The notes beneath the pieces were generated by a model, which worked only from the letters and a program-made list of their open reading frames with translations, was not told the DNA's origin and ran no database searches. Below, piece by piece: positions 27,080 to 36,393 of a stretch of 64,000 bases of DNA; the first letter of the stretch is position 1; each line of letters starts with the position of its first letter. Made by a program: the position numbers and the translations under genes. Source of the DNA: Labrenzia sp. 011 (GTDB lineage Bacteria > Pseudomonadota > Alphaproteobacteria > Rhizobiales > Stappiaceae). The stretch covers positions 124,001 through 188,000 of the forward strand of contig NZ_QCYM01000006.1 in NCBI RefSeq assembly GCF_003075075.1, given 5' to 3'.

Positions 27080-27104
27080 GAAATCAAGTCGGGAATTTGA
27101 TTTC
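27080..27104. promoter_or_regulatory. Inverted repeat upstream of the second tiny gene
   Basis: GAAATCAA and TTGATTTC arms of 8 bp, perfect, separated by 9 bases, in an AT-rich island (about 26990-27120). It is 66 bases before the start at 27170. Candidate operator; the binding protein is unknown. Confidence 0.35.
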
Positions 27105-27169
27105 AAAATTTACCTTTGAATTCAGCTATCTGGGGCAAGATATCCTTTGAACGAATTTCAGGGATTGGA

Positions 27170-27436
27170 ATGACCATGCCCGCTTCAATAGGGAGTGGAA
27201 CATCTCAGGTTTTTCAGCCGGCGCCGGATGCGACGCGGACGGAGAAAGCTGCGGCCCGGATGGAAGCGGCCAAGGTCAGGCAGTCTGAAGCCGTGGCCGA
27301 AACGGTCAAACGTCAGGCCGATTTCAGTTCCAGTCGCGCAGAACTCCTGTCCCGGCAGGCCGAGCAGATGGAAAATCGTGTCCAGTCCCAGAACCCCGGG
27401 AAAGGGATCGGCGGTCAGGTCGATATTACAGTCTGA
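27170..27436 (+). CDS. Tiny helical protein with C-terminal G-G-Q-V-D-I-T-V
   Basis: 88 residues, charged and helical (about 20-75, many Ala/Glu/Arg/Gln, coiled-coil-like), no signal peptide, ending in G-G-Q-V-D-I-T-V. ATG 27170 follows AGGGA. The C-terminal motif matches the neighbours at 26672 and 27520, while the bodies differ. No known family recognised. Confidence 0.65.
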   Translation: MTMPASIGSGTSQVFQPAPDATRTEKAAARMEAAKVRQSEAVAETVKRQADFSSSRAELLSRQAEQMENRVQSQNPGKGIGGQVDITV

Positions 27437-27519
27437 AGCCTCCTGTTCCCGATTGAACACAGGATGGTCCAGAAAAGCAAAACCGGGTGAGGTCCTCATC
27501 CAACAAGGGAGTAGGCTCC

Positions 27520-27726
27520 ATGGCGAGCATATCCGAAACGTCTTCTTCTGCCGCCTATAGCGCTGCCGACACGCGCAGCCAGCTTGCAGCAAATGCCATC
27601 CGCGACCAGAATGCGGAGGAACGCCAGGTGGCCAGCCGTCTCGACGAGGCGCAGGAAAGCGAGCAGACCCGTCGTGAAGCCCGCAAGATACCGGGTCTGG
27701 GCGAGGCGGTCGATATTTCGGTCTGA
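27520..27726 (+). CDS. Tiny helical protein with C-terminal G-E-A-V-D-I-S-V
   Basis: 68 residues, helical and charged (Arg/Glu/Gln-rich centre), no signal peptide, ending in G-E-A-V-D-I-S-V. Start ATG 27520 has AAGGGAG about nine bases upstream. Third member of the tiny-gene trio; most like the 27170 protein in composition. Its mRNA ends at the hairpin 27807-27840. Confidence 0.65.
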   Translation: MASISETSSSAAYSAADTRSQLAANAIRDQNAEERQVASRLDEAQESEQTRREARKIPGLGEAVDISV

Positions 27727-27806
27727 CCTACCGGGAAGCGCCGATCATATCGTTCGGCCAGACCGGCTGCAGTCGCCGCATCCCGGCATGACATTCGATT
27801 TTTCGG

Positions 27807-27840
27807 AAAACCGGCGTGCCTTCAGCCCGCCGGTTTTTTT
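27807..27840. terminator. Bidirectional intrinsic terminator
   Basis: 10-bp stem AAAACCGGCG / CGCCGGTTTT with a T-run on the plus strand (seven T) and, because of the AAAA arm, on the minus strand too. It lies between the tiny-gene trio and the convergent tlpA gene, whose stop falls inside the loop. Confidence 0.8.
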
Positions 27841-28484
27841 ACCACGCTCTGAACAAGGGCTTTCGCCTCGCCCGAGGCCCACTCTGCGGGGCCATACATG
27901 GTTCCTATCTCGCAGCCTTCCGGGCTGACCAGGATTGTCGTCGGCAGGCCTGTCGCACGGGCAACCTTTTTCAAGTCCTTCAGTATCCCGTTCGAACTGT
28001 CCTGATAGTAGGTCAGGTGGCTGACGCCGATCTCCTCGAGAAATGCCGTGGGTTTGTCCGGTCCGCCGCGGTCCAGGTTGACTGCGACCACTTCGAAGCT
28101 GTCATCGCCCATGTCTGCCTGAAGCCGGTCCAGGGCCGGCATTTCCTTGCGGCACGGCGCGCACCAGGTCGCCCACAGATTGAGAAGAATGGTCTTGTCG
28201 CCGAAGTCGGCAAGGCTCATCTGCGCGCCGTCCGGCCCCGAAAAGGTCAGCTTCCCGAGTTCGAGCGGCTGACTTGCGGGCAGGAAAGCGGCCACTTCAC
28301 CGGTGGCATAGGGCTTGGCCAGGGCTGCGGTTTCCAGGGTGGCCGAGCAGGTTTCGGCGCTTGCAATATTGCCATCGGGACCGGCGATCACGTATAGAGC
28401 CGCTACAGCGGCCACGGCGCCTGCAAGCCCGGCGACCAGAATGCCACGTCCGGAGCGTTTTGCGGGTTCGGTTGGTTTCGTCAT
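27822..28484 (-). CDS. tlpA: Membrane-anchored thioredoxin-like protein TlpA
   Basis: Periplasm-facing thiol-disulfide reductase (220 residues) with roles such as copper or cytochrome oxidase assembly in rhizobial relatives. Seen: an N-terminal membrane anchor (about residues 14-34), then a thioredoxin fold with W-C108-A-P-C111 and the cis-Pro loop G-L-P-T-T-I-L. GAGGT lies nine bases before the ATG. It is divergent from argH, the arrangement usual in Hyphomicrobiales. Confidence 0.9.
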   Translation of the reverse strand: MTKPTEPAKRSGRGILVAGLAGAVAAVAALYVIAGPDGNIASAETCSATLETAALAKPYATGEVAAFLPASQPLELGKLTFSGPDGAQMSLADFGDKTILLNLWATWCAPCRKEMPALDRLQADMGDDSFEVVAVNLDRGGPDKPTAFLEEIGVSHLTYYQDSSNGILKDLKKVARATGLPTTILVSPEGCEIGTMYGPAEWASGEAKALVQSVVKKPAG

Positions 28485-28526
28485 TCGTTCACACCTCGCA
28501 AGAGGCGCCTCTTTAAGGGACAGGAC

Positions 28527-29912
28527 ATGAGCAATCGCATGTGGGGAGGCCGGTTCGCCGAAGGACCGGACGCCATCATGGAGGAAATCAACGCCTCCAT
28601 TGACTACGACCGGAAGCTATATAAGCAAGACATCGACGGCTCGAAAGCCCACGTGCGCATGCTCGCCGAAAAAGACATCGTGACGCGGGACGATGCCGAC
28701 AAGATCGTTCAAGGTCTAGACACAATCCTGTCAGAGATCGAAAACGGCACATTCGTCTTTTCCCGGGCGCTGGAAGACATTCACATGAATATCGAGGCCC
28801 GGCTTGCCGAACTGGTCGGTCCAGCGGCGGGGCGTCTGCACACCGCGCGCTCCAGAAACGACCAGGTGGCCACCGACTTCCGCCTCTGGGTCCGGGACAC
28901 CCTGGACACCCTGGACGATCAGCTGAGCGAGCTGATGCAGGTGCTTGCCGAAAAGGCGGAAACCCACGCGGGCGATGTCATGCCCGGTTTCACGCATCTG
29001 CAGTCCGCCCAGCCGGTCACCTTCGGACATCACCTGCTGGCCTATGTGGAAATGTTCTCCCGCGACCGGGGCCGGGTGCGCGATGCGCGCCGGCGCATGA
29101 ACGAATGCCCGCTCGGCGCCGCGGCGCTGGCCGGCACGTCCTTTCCGATCGACCGCAAGATGACCGCCGACACCCTGGGCTTCGACCGGCCGTCGGCGAA
29201 TTCGCTGGACGCGGTCTCGGACCGGGATTTCGTCATCGAGGCGCTTGCCGCGGCCTCGCTTTCCGCGATGCATCTCTCCCGCCTTGCCGAAGAGATCGTC
29301 ATCTGGTGTTCGGCGCAGTTCGGTTTCGTCAAACTGTCGGACAAGTTCTCGACCGGTTCCTCCATCATGCCGCAGAAGAAAAATCCGGACGCGGCGGAGC
29401 TGGTGCGCGCCAAGACCGGCCGGATCTACGGGTCCCTTCAGGCACTGCTGGTGATGATGAAGGGCCTGCCGCTCGCCTATTCCAAGGACATGCAGGAAGA
29501 CAAGGAACAGGCGTTCGACGGTCTTGCCAGCATTTCCCTGGCGCTTGCGGCCATGACCGGCATGGTGCGGGACCTGGAGCCGGTGACGAAGACCATGAAG
29601 AAGGCGGCCGGCTCAGGCTATTCCACCGCGACGGATCTGGCGGACTGGCTTGTGCGGGTGCTCGGCCTGCCCTTCCGGGAGGCCCATCACGTCACCGGGC
29701 GGATCGTCGCGCTGGCCGTTGAACGCAATATCGAGCTGCACAAGATCCCGCTGGAGGACATGCAGGCGGTGGAGCCGAAAATCAATGCGGAGATCTTCTC
29801 GGTGCTTTCCGTCGACAAGTCGGTCCGCAGCCGCACCAGCTACGGCGGCACCTCGCCGGTCAATGTGCGCAAACAGGCACGCCGCTGGCTGAAAGAGCTG
29901 TCGAAGGGGTGA
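28527..29912 (+). CDS. argH: Argininosuccinate lyase
   Basis: Last step of arginine biosynthesis: argininosuccinate to arginine plus fumarate; 461 residues, cytoplasmic tetramer. Seen: M-W-G-G-R-F start, T-A-R-S-R-N-D-Q, the H-L-Q-S-A-Q-P block and the fumarase/ASL signature [11 protein letters not shown] near residue 280. AAGGGACAGG Shine-Dalgarno precedes the ATG. Confidence 0.99.
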   Translation: MSNRMWGGRFAEGPDAIMEEINASIDYDRKLYKQDIDGSKAHVRMLAEKDIVTRDDADKIVQGLDTILSEIENGTFVFSRALEDIHMNIEARLAELVGPAAGRLHTARSRNDQVATDFRLWVRDTLDTLDDQLSELMQVLAEKAETHAGDVMPGFTHLQSAQPVTFGHHLLAYVEMFSRDRGRVRDARRRMNECPLGAAALAGTSFPIDRKMTADTLGFDRPSANSLDAVSDRDFVIEALAAASLSAMHLSRLAEEIVIWCSAQFGFVKLSDKFSTGSSIMPQKKNPDAAELVRAKTGRIYGSLQALLVMMKGLPLAYSKDMQEDKEQAFDGLASISLALAAMTGMVRDLEPVTKTMKKAAGSGYSTATDLADWLVRVLGLPFREAHHVTGRIVALAVERNIELHKIPLEDMQAVEPKINAEIFSVLSVDKSVRSRTSYGGTSPVNVRKQARRWLKELSKG

Positions 29913-30010
29913 GCGGCATTCAATCCTGGCGTGGGACGGCGGAGCGCGCTTGCCGAATTCCGCCTGTCATGCGAGGAGAGGAGCGGTAAGGGTTTGCGAA
30001 AAGGGCACGG

Positions 30011-30220
30011 ATGGTCATGAATTCCCGGTTAAAAGTTTTGGCGCTGCTCGGTCTTTGCCTGGGCCTGACCCTGGCCGGCTGCGGGCGAAAGGGCTCGCTG
30101 GACAATCCCGGCTCCCCGGAACCGCCGCAAGGGACTGCCGCAGATCCGGCGGCCAGCGCCGTCCCGCCGCAGGAACCGCAGAGCGATCAGTCGTTCTTCC
30201 TCGATTTCCTGATCAATTAA
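30011..30220 (+). CDS. lptM: LptM-like small lipoprotein
   Basis: 69 residues. Seen: a signal peptide with lipobox L-A-G-C24 followed by G-R-K-G-S-L-D, the short Cys-Gly-x-x-Gly pattern of LptM (YifL), then a proline/glutamine-rich tail. LptM helps mature the LPS transporter LptD in the outer membrane. The place between argH and lysA is the conserved one. ATG 30011 is five bases after AAGGG; a second ATG two codons on is also possible. Confidence 0.85.
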   Translation: MVMNSRLKVLALLGLCLGLTLAGCGRKGSLDNPGSPEPPQGTAADPAASAVPPQEPQSDQSFFLDFLIN

Positions 30221-30303
30221 GGTCCTCTGAGCCGTCAGAGCTTCCAGTCGCGTCGCCCGTTTCCACGAGAAAACGGGCCGATCCATCCGCACGAGGGTAT
30301 CCT

Positions 30304-31578
30304 TTGCATCACTTCGCCCATAAAAACGGTGCGCTTCATGCCGAAGACGTGGCGATCGAGGAGATCGCCCGGGAAGTCGGCACGCCGTTCTATTGCTATT
30401 CCACGGCGACACTGACCCGGCATTACCAGGTCTTCGCCTCCGCCTTCGACGATATTCCGTCGCTGGTCTGCTATGCGATGAAGGCCAATTCGAACCAGGC
30501 CGTGCTGAAAACGCTGGCGGACCTTGGTGCGGGAATGGATGTCGTTTCGGAAGGCGAATTGCGCCGGGCGCGGGCGGCGGGTGTGCCAGCCGGCAAGATC
30601 GTTTTTTCCGGTGTGGGAAAAACCGAGGCTGAGCAGGCCTATGCGCTTGAAGAAGACATTCTCTGCTTCAATGTGGAATCCGAGCCCGAGTTGCGGCAGC
30701 TGTCGCGGGTCGCCAGCGAGATGGGCAGGACCGCGCGCATATCCATGCGCATCAATCCGGATGTGGATGCCAGAACCCACGCCAAGATCGCCACAGGCAA
30801 GGCGGAGAACAAGTTCGGCATTCCCTGGCAGCGGGCGCAGGAGGCTTATGCGGAAGCGGCCGGCCTGCCCGGACTGAAAGTCACCGGCATAGACATGCAT
30901 ATCGGTTCGCAGATCACCGAGCTGGAACCGTTCGACCAGGCATTTGCCCGGCTGGGGGAGCTGATTTCCGGCTTGCGGGCGCAAGGGCACCAGATCGATC
31001 ACGTCGATCTCGGCGGCGGGCTCGGCATTCCCTATGTCACCGACAACGAACCGCCGCCGCATCCGGATGCCTATGCGCAGGTGGTCAAGAAGCATGTGCG
31101 GGAACTGGACTGCAAGGTGATGTTCGAGCCGGGCCGCATGATCGCCGGCAACGCGGGCATCCTGGTGACCAGCGTCATCTATGTGAAGGAAGGTGCGGAC
31201 AAGACCTTCGTGATCGTGGACGGCGCGATGAACGATCTCATCCGGCCCACCCTTTACGAAGCCTATCATGAGGTGCGCCCGGTTCGCGAAAACGCGGAGG
31301 AAAGCGGTCGAATCAAGGCGGATATCGTCGGTCCGGTCTGCGAAACGGGCGATTTCCTCGCCCAGAACCGCGACATGGCAAGGGTGAATGCTGGGGATAT
31401 GTTGGCGGTCTATTCCGCCGGCGCCTACGGGGCGGTTCAGTCCAGCACCTATAATTCCCGGCTGCTGGTGCCGGAAGTCCTCGTAAACGCTGATCAATTC
31501 GCCGTTGTCCGGCCGAGGACCAGCTATGAAGACCTGCTCGGACTCGACCGCATTCCGGACTGGCTCAAGGGTTCGTGA
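30304..31578 (+). CDS. lysA: Diaminopimelate decarboxylase, TTG start
   Basis: PLP enzyme making L-lysine from meso-diaminopimelate; 424 residues. Seen: PLP Lys60 in Y-A-M-K-A-N, the H-I-G-S-Q-I block, E-P-G-R, and the active-site C-E-T-G-D near the C terminus. The protein must start around M-H-H-F-A-H; the only start codon there is TTG 30304, ten bases after GAGGGT. Family proteins begin at the same place. It is 84 bases after lptM. Confidence 0.95.
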   Translation: MHHFAHKNGALHAEDVAIEEIAREVGTPFYCYSTATLTRHYQVFASAFDDIPSLVCYAMKANSNQAVLKTLADLGAGMDVVSEGELRRARAAGVPAGKIVFSGVGKTEAEQAYALEEDILCFNVESEPELRQLSRVASEMGRTARISMRINPDVDARTHAKIATGKAENKFGIPWQRAQEAYAEAAGLPGLKVTGIDMHIGSQITELEPFDQAFARLGELISGLRAQGHQIDHVDLGGGLGIPYVTDNEPPPHPDAYAQVVKKHVRELDCKVMFEPGRMIAGNAGILVTSVIYVKEGADKTFVIVDGAMNDLIRPTLYEAYHEVRPVRENAEESGRIKADIVGPVCETGDFLAQNRDMARVNAGDMLAVYSAGAYGAVQSSTYNSRLLVPEVLVNADQFAVVRPRTSYEDLLGLDRIPDWLKGS

Positions 31579-31716
31579 CCGAAACTTCTGCCAATTAATT
31601 GATTGAACAGGTTGCCGCACAGGCTCCTTTGCCTCACCTTGTTGTCTGGTGGGCAGGTCCTGCGGGCTGCGCTTTCAAGAAGAGCGGCATTTGCGGGATA
31701 CGAACCGGAGGTGCTC

Positions 31717-34299
31717 TTGAGCGCGAACGACAGCCAGCAGGATATCAACGGCCCGGAAACGTCCGGGTCCGGCGCGCGCCGGAATTTCATCAGAAGCCGT
31801 CTGGAGACGCTTGTCCGGCACAGCCGCACGGTCCTGTTCGTGGAACGCTTGTGGCGGGCGCTGCTGCCGGTTCTCGTGGTTGCCGGTGTGTTCGTCGGCC
31901 TGTCCTGGCTCGGCCTCTGGCTGATGCTTCCCGCCTGGGCGGGACTTGCGGGCGTGATCTGTTTTGCTATCGCCGGAATCTGGGCCGCCAAGGACCTGTT
32001 CCGGCTTTCCTGGCCCACGCGCGACGAGGCGCTGGCCCGTGTCGAAAAGGCGTCGGGCACTGTGCACCGGCCCCTGTCCACCCTTGAAGACGATCTTTCG
32101 GTCGGCGCGGAGAACCCGGAAAGCCGGGCCATCTGGGCGTTGCATCTTCGCCGGACGGCGGAGGCCGTCGCCGCAATCCGCTCCAGGGGACCGGATCCCA
32201 AGGCCTATCGCCGCGACCCGTGGGCGCTGCGGGTGCTGGCGGCCTGTCTGCTGGTCATCGGATTTGCCACCGCGAGCGGCGACCATCTGGGGCGTGTCGT
32301 CTCCGCCTTCCAGAATCCGTTCAAGACAGTGGAAGCGCCGAGCCGGCTCGATGCCTGGGTGACCCCTCCTTTCTACACCAGCGAAGCGCCCATCTATCTG
32401 ACCGGAGAAAGCGCGCAGCTGCGGGAACCGGGAACGCCCGTGTCCGTTCCCGAAGGCTCGGTCCTGGTCGTCAGGACGCAGGGCGCTCAAGAACTGTCGA
32501 TGACCTTCGCCGGCGCCGATGACGCGGAACCGCGGGTCATTCAGCCGGAAGAGAGCGATGATACGGAGGATCCGGCACTGCGCAAGCTTCTGCCGGTCGA
32601 GCGGCGCCTCAGGCTGGAAACCACTGGAATTGTCGAGCTTCTGAACGGCGATGAGCCGATGATGAGCTTCGTCTTTGCGGTCCGTCCGGACCATGCGCCG
32701 GAAATCCGGCTGACCGACGATCCGGAGGAACAGCTTAGCGGGGCGTTGAAATTTTCCTATCTGGTGAACGACGACTATGGTGTCGTGTCCGCCGAGGCCC
32801 GCATTTCGCCGGTGCCCGACCCGCAACACGGGGACCGCGTCGCTCGGCCGCTGGTCGAGGCTCCGGTCTTTCCCCTGTCGTTGCCGGCGCGTGCGGGCAC
32901 CGCCAAGACGGCGGAGACCATCCGCGATCTGACATCCCATCCCTGGGCCGGGTCGGAGGTGGATCTGACCCTGCTGGCCCGGGACCAGGCAGATCAGGAG
33001 GGGCTGTCGTCCGCCTACCGGATCACCCTGCCCCAGCGCCGGTTCAGCAAGCCGCTGGCTCGCGCGGTCGTTGAACAGCGCCGCAATCTGGCGCTCGATG
33101 CGCAAAATCATCCGCAGGTCATCACCGCCTTTGACGCATTGCTGCTCGCGCCTGAAATGTTCGACTACAAGGCGCGCGACTATCTCGGCATGCGGTTCGC
33201 CTATGGCGAGCTGACAGAGGCGCATACGGATGAGGAGCTGACGGCGCTTCTGCCGCTTCTGTGGGATCTTGCGCTGTCGATCGAGGACGGCGACCTGTCG
33301 GAAGCCGAACGCAAGCTGAGAGACGCTCAGGAGGCCTTGCGCAAGGCTCTCGAGGACGGTGCGAGTGACGAGGAGATCGCCAAGCTCACCCAGGACGTCC
33401 GGGAGGCCCTTCAGGAATTCATGCAGGCGCTTGCCGAGCAGATGCGGCAGAATCCCCAGGTGATGCAGAATTTCGAAAGCAACCAGCAGACGCTCAGTCA
33501 GCAGGATCTGAGCGAAATGCTGGACAGGATCGAGGAGCTGGCGCGCACGGGGTCCCGGGACGCGGCCCGGGAGCTTCTGGCGCAGATGCAGCGGATGCTG
33601 GAAAATCTCCAGGCCGGCCGGCCGCAGATGTCGCCGAATGCCATGTCGAGCGAAATGATGGAAATGCTCAACCAGCTCGGCGAGATGATCCAGCGGCAAC
33701 AGCAGCTCATGGACGACACGCACCGGTTCAATCAGGACCAGCAGCAGCAAGGGCAACAGCAGCAGGGACAGCAGGGTGAGAGCCAGCAGGGTCAGGGGGA
33801 ACAACTGACCATGGAACAGCTGGAGCAGATGCTGCAGCAGCTTCAGCAGGGCCAGGGCGACCTTGCTCAGCAGCTCGAGCAGCTCATGGAGCAGCTCGGC
33901 CAGAACGGCATGGGTCAGAACGAGGCGCTGGGCGAAGCGGGCGACTCCATGGGCCAGGCGCAGGACTCGCTGGGTAAAGGTCAGGGCCAGCAGGCGCTCG
34001 GTCAGCAGGGCAGCGCCCTGGATGCCCTCAGACGCGGGGCGCAGGGCCTGAGCGAACAGATGATGGGACAGGGAGAAGGAATGGGCGCTTCGAACGGTCC
34101 CTCGCCGCTTGACGAGGATCCGCTCGGCCGACCGCGCCGTACCGAAGGTCCTGATTACAACAACCGGGTGCGCATTCCAGATGAAATCGACGTCCAGAGG
34201 GCCAGACGCATTCTGGAAGAACTCCGCCGCCGCTTTTCCGATCCGTCCCGTCCGAAGCTGGAACTGGACTATCTGGAACGGTTGCTGAAGCGCTATTGA
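31717..34299 (+). CDS. Large DUF4175 (TIGR02302) membrane protein with Gln-rich tail, TTG start
   Basis: 860 residues. Seen: two membrane helices near residues 42-90 and one near 175-195, a large middle region facing the periplasm, acidic helices (about 500-660), then a Gln/Gly/Met-rich low-complexity stretch (about 672-795) and a conserved charged C-terminal end (I-P-D-x-I-D-V-Q-R-A-R-R-I-L-E-E-L-R-R-R). TTG 31717 has GGAGG six bases upstream; an in-frame TTG at 31603 lacks one. The family sits next to lysA in many Hyphomicrobiales and has no established role; an envelope function is inferred. Confidence 0.88.
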   Translation: MSANDSQQDINGPETSGSGARRNFIRSRLETLVRHSRTVLFVERLWRALLPVLVVAGVFVGLSWLGLWLMLPAWAGLAGVICFAIAGIWAAKDLFRLSWPTRDEALARVEKASGTVHRPLSTLEDDLSVGAENPESRAIWALHLRRTAEAVAAIRSRGPDPKAYRRDPWALRVLAACLLVIGFATASGDHLGRVVSAFQNPFKTVEAPSRLDAWVTPPFYTSEAPIYLTGESAQLREPGTPVSVPEGSVLVVRTQGAQELSMTFAGADDAEPRVIQPEESDDTEDPALRKLLPVERRLRLETTGIVELLNGDEPMMSFVFAVRPDHAPEIRLTDDPEEQLSGALKFSYLVNDDYGVVSAEARISPVPDPQHGDRVARPLVEAPVFPLSLPARAGTAKTAETIRDLTSHPWAGSEVDLTLLARDQADQEGLSSAYRITLPQRRFSKPLARAVVEQRRNLALDAQNHPQVITAFDALLLAPEMFDYKARDYLGMRFAYGELTEAHTDEELTALLPLLWDLALSIEDGDLSEAERKLRDAQEALRKALEDGASDEEIAKLTQDVREALQEFMQALAEQMRQNPQVMQNFESNQQTLSQQDLSEMLDRIEELARTGSRDAARELLAQMQRMLENLQAGRPQMSPNAMSSEMMEMLNQLGEMIQRQQQLMDDTHRFNQDQQQQGQQQQGQQGESQQGQGEQLTMEQLEQMLQQLQQGQGDLAQQLEQLMEQLGQNGMGQNEALGEAGDSMGQAQDSLGKGQGQQALGQQGSALDALRRGAQGLSEQMMGQGEGMGASNGPSPLDEDPLGRPRRTEGPDYNNRVRIPDEIDVQRARRILEELRRRFSDPSRPKLELDYLERLLKRY

Positions 34300-34422
34300 T
34301 CCGGGGTCGTTCGTCCGTTCCGGTCAGTAGCGTGACTGCGTCCGCCCACGGTTTCAGGAGCTCAGGTCCGTGCGCATGGGCGATTCAGTCTCGAGTCTCT
34401 TCCCGCCCTTTGCCCACGACAC

Positions 34423-34455
34423 AAAAAACCCGTCGGAACAGATTGTCCGGGCGGG
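34423..34455 (-). terminator. Intrinsic terminator of the hpt-cpdR transcript
   Basis: On the minus strand an imperfect GC-rich stem (CCCGCCCGG / CCGACGGG) is followed by six T. It lies 33 bases past the cpdR stop and also faces the end of the DUF4175 gene. Confidence 0.6.
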
Positions 34456-34487
34456 GATTGTTATCCTGCGGAGCTTCTGTCCGGATG

Positions 34488-34883
34488 TCAGGCGTAGCGG
34501 CGGGTCTCCTGCACGGTCTCTCCGGCGATGGCGCCGCGCACGGCCTTGCGGATATCGGCGAGCGAAAACGGCTTGGTGACCACGTCATGAACCAGCGAGT
34601 CCAGCCCGTTCGCCCGTTCCCGCTGATCCGCGAAACCGGTCATCAGCAGGATGGGCATGCGCGGATAGTCGCGCGCGGCCTGAAGCGCGAGCGCGATACC
34701 GTCCATGACCGGCATCTTGATGTCGGACAGAAGAAGATCATATCCGCCCTTGTCGCGGGTCAGGATCTCCACCGCTTCACCGCCGTCTTCGGCTGCCTCG
34801 ACGCTGTGTCCGTCAAGTTCCAGGGCCCGCTTCACGAAGCTGCGGACCGCTTCATCGTCTTCCGTTAGAAGAATGCGAGCCAT
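34488..34883 (-). CDS. cpdR: CpdR-type single-domain response regulator
   Basis: Receiver-only regulator (131 residues). Seen: acidic pair D9-D10, phosphorylated D54 in S-D-I-K-M-P-V-M-D-G, T-G-F-A-D (Thr near 82) and K-P-F near 104. In Caulobacter and rhizobia, unphosphorylated CpdR directs ClpXP to degrade CtrA and other cell-cycle proteins. ATG 34883 follows GGGGAG by six bases and is two bases after the hpt stop. The assignment rests on the close match of the receiver to CpdR and its alphaproteobacterial context. Confidence 0.85.
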   Translation of the reverse strand: MARILLTEDDEAVRSFVKRALELDGHSVEAAEDGGEAVEILTRDKGGYDLLLSDIKMPVMDGIALALQAARDYPRMPILLMTGFADQRERANGLDSLVHDVVTKPFSLADIRKAVRGAIAGETVQETRRYA

Positions 34884-34885
34884 GC

Positions 34886-35449
34886 TCACTCCCCCGTCTT
34901 GCCGGCTTCTGCGACCTCATCTGAGGCAACGACGTATCCGATATAGGGCAACTGCCGCCAAGCATGACCCATATCCATACCATATCCGACCACAAACTTA
35001 TCTGGACAGGCAAAACCCACATAGTCGGCAGATATGGCAGCTTTGCGGCGCTCCGGTTTGTCGAGCAACGCTGCGATTTTTACGGAGCGGGCGCCGCGGT
35101 TGACGAGCCGCTCGCGTGCGAAAGCGAGCGTGCGGCCTGATTCGAGGATATCATCCACCAAAATGATATCCCGGCCGTTAACGTCACTTTCGACATCGCG
35201 CAAAACACGGATGGTCTCCGAACCTTCCGTCCCGGCGCCGTAGGACGACAGGTGAATGAATTCCATTTCCGGTTGGAGGCCAGCCCTGTGCATTGCCCGG
35301 ACGAGATCCGCGGCGAAGATGAAGCTGCCCTTCAGCACCGCGACGACCAGCAGGTCGCTCGGCTTTCCCTCCGCGATTTCCTCGGCGAGCGAGGCAACCC
35401 GCAAGGCAATGGCGTCTTCATCGAACAATGTGAGAATGTTGGCGGTCAT
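34886..35449 (-). CDS. hpt: Hypoxanthine phosphoribosyltransferase
   Basis: Purine salvage: hypoxanthine or guanine plus PRPP to the nucleotide; 187 residues. Seen: the V-L-K-G-S-F-I-F base-side block and the PRPP loop I-I-L-V-D-D-I-L-E-S-G-R-T. ATG 35449 starts three bases after the upstream gene's stop codon, so the three minus-strand genes 35452-36393, hpt and cpdR form one transcript. Confidence 0.95.
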   Translation of the reverse strand: MTANILTLFDEDAIALRVASLAEEIAEGKPSDLLVVAVLKGSFIFAADLVRAMHRAGLQPEMEFIHLSSYGAGTEGSETIRVLRDVESDVNGRDIILVDDILESGRTLAFARERLVNRGARSVKIAALLDKPERRKAAISADYVGFACPDKFVVGYGMDMGHAWRQLPYIGYVVASDEVAEAGKTGE

Positions 35450-35451
35450 GG

Positions 35452-36393
35452 TCACTCTAGAACTATCTGTTTGTTGCCGCGATTGACAAACCGGACCTGG
35501 ATATCCGTCGCCCCCACGGGGGGGTCGGTCAGGATGGTTCTGAATCTGGTTTCATCAAGGGCGTTTAAGGACGTGGTGCGGGGCTCCACGGTCCAGGCGT
35601 AGACTTCCTGCAGGTCGCCGCTGCGAATGGCAAGGCGGACCGCGGGAACAACATTCGTTTCGTCGAGCAGGTTGCGGATCGACCCTTCGACCACCAGCAC
35701 CCGGTTGCCGTCCTCGACCTCGGTGAAGGTCCTCAGGTTCCTGAATTCCAGGCCGCGCAGGTTGACGTCGAAGCCGATCATCTGGAAAAGGCTGGCGAGA
35801 TCGGGAGACTGCTTGACGATATTGTCCCGCATCAGGACGAACAGGATGCAGGCGACCAGGGCAATGCCGAACAGGGCAAATCCTCCCAGACGCCGGAAAT
35901 TGCGCCGGAAGAGCCAGTTGATTACCGCGCTGACATGGTCTCGGCGAAACTTGTCCGGATTGACGATGATCTTGGGACGCTTGGCGTGCGTTTCGACATC
36001 GTTGCTGCCGTCATCGGCCTCTTCGTCCTGCAGATCGGCTGCGAACTTGCGTTCGTCGGCTGCGACAAGGGGCGGCGGGGGCGGTGCGACGGGGGGAATA
36101 TCCTTTTTTGCCGCGACCAGGCTGTCCGCTGCGTCCCCGGGAAGGGTGCTGCCGACATCTTCCTCGGCGTCGGCGGTCCAGTCGGCTTCCTCGGCCGTGT
36201 CCGCGACATCTTCCGGAACGGGAGTGGCGTCTTCCTCGTCCGGGATCTCGAAACCTATCGGGCCCTCTTCGACGTCGGGAGACACGAACCAGCGATTGCC
36301 GCATTTGGCGCACTTCACACTGCGTCCTTCCGGACCGAGTGCCTCTGCACCGATCTCGTAGGACGTACTGCAGTCCGGACATTTGATCTTCAT
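35452..36393 (-). CDS. Zinc-ribbon (MJ0042-type) / DUF3426 membrane protein
   Basis: 313 residues. Seen: an N-terminal zinc ribbon with C5-x-x-C8 and C28-x-x-C31, a long acidic Ala/Pro-rich linker (about 40-150), one membrane helix (about 166-186) and a C-terminal DUF3426-like beta domain (V-E-G-S-I-R-N and similar). The gene is divergent from ftsE. Family role unknown; the layout suggests a cytoplasmic metal-binding head and periplasmic domain. Confidence 0.85.
   Translation of the reverse strand: MKIKCPDCSTSYEIGAEALGPEGRSVKCAKCGNRWFVSPDVEEGPIGFEIPDEEDATPVPEDVADTAEEADWTADAEEDVGSTLPGDAADSLVAAKKDIPPVAPPPPPLVAADERKFAADLQDEEADDGSNDVETHAKRPKIIVNPDKFRRDHVSAVINWLFRRNFRRLGGFALFGIALVACILFVLMRDNIVKQSPDLASLFQMIGFDVNLRGLEFRNLRTFTEVEDGNRVLVVEGSIRNLLDETNVVPAVRLAIRSGDLQEVYAWTVEPRTTSLNALDETRFRTILTDPPVGATDIQVRFVNRGNKQIVLE

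Noticed and set aside
31675-33804. 709-codon open frame antisense to the DUF4175 gene
   Set aside because: Shadow of a GC-rich gene; no start site or domain pattern.
34300-34487. tRNA or small RNA gene between DUF4175 and cpdR
   Set aside because: Only a terminator hairpin is visible; no cloverleaf or CCA end.
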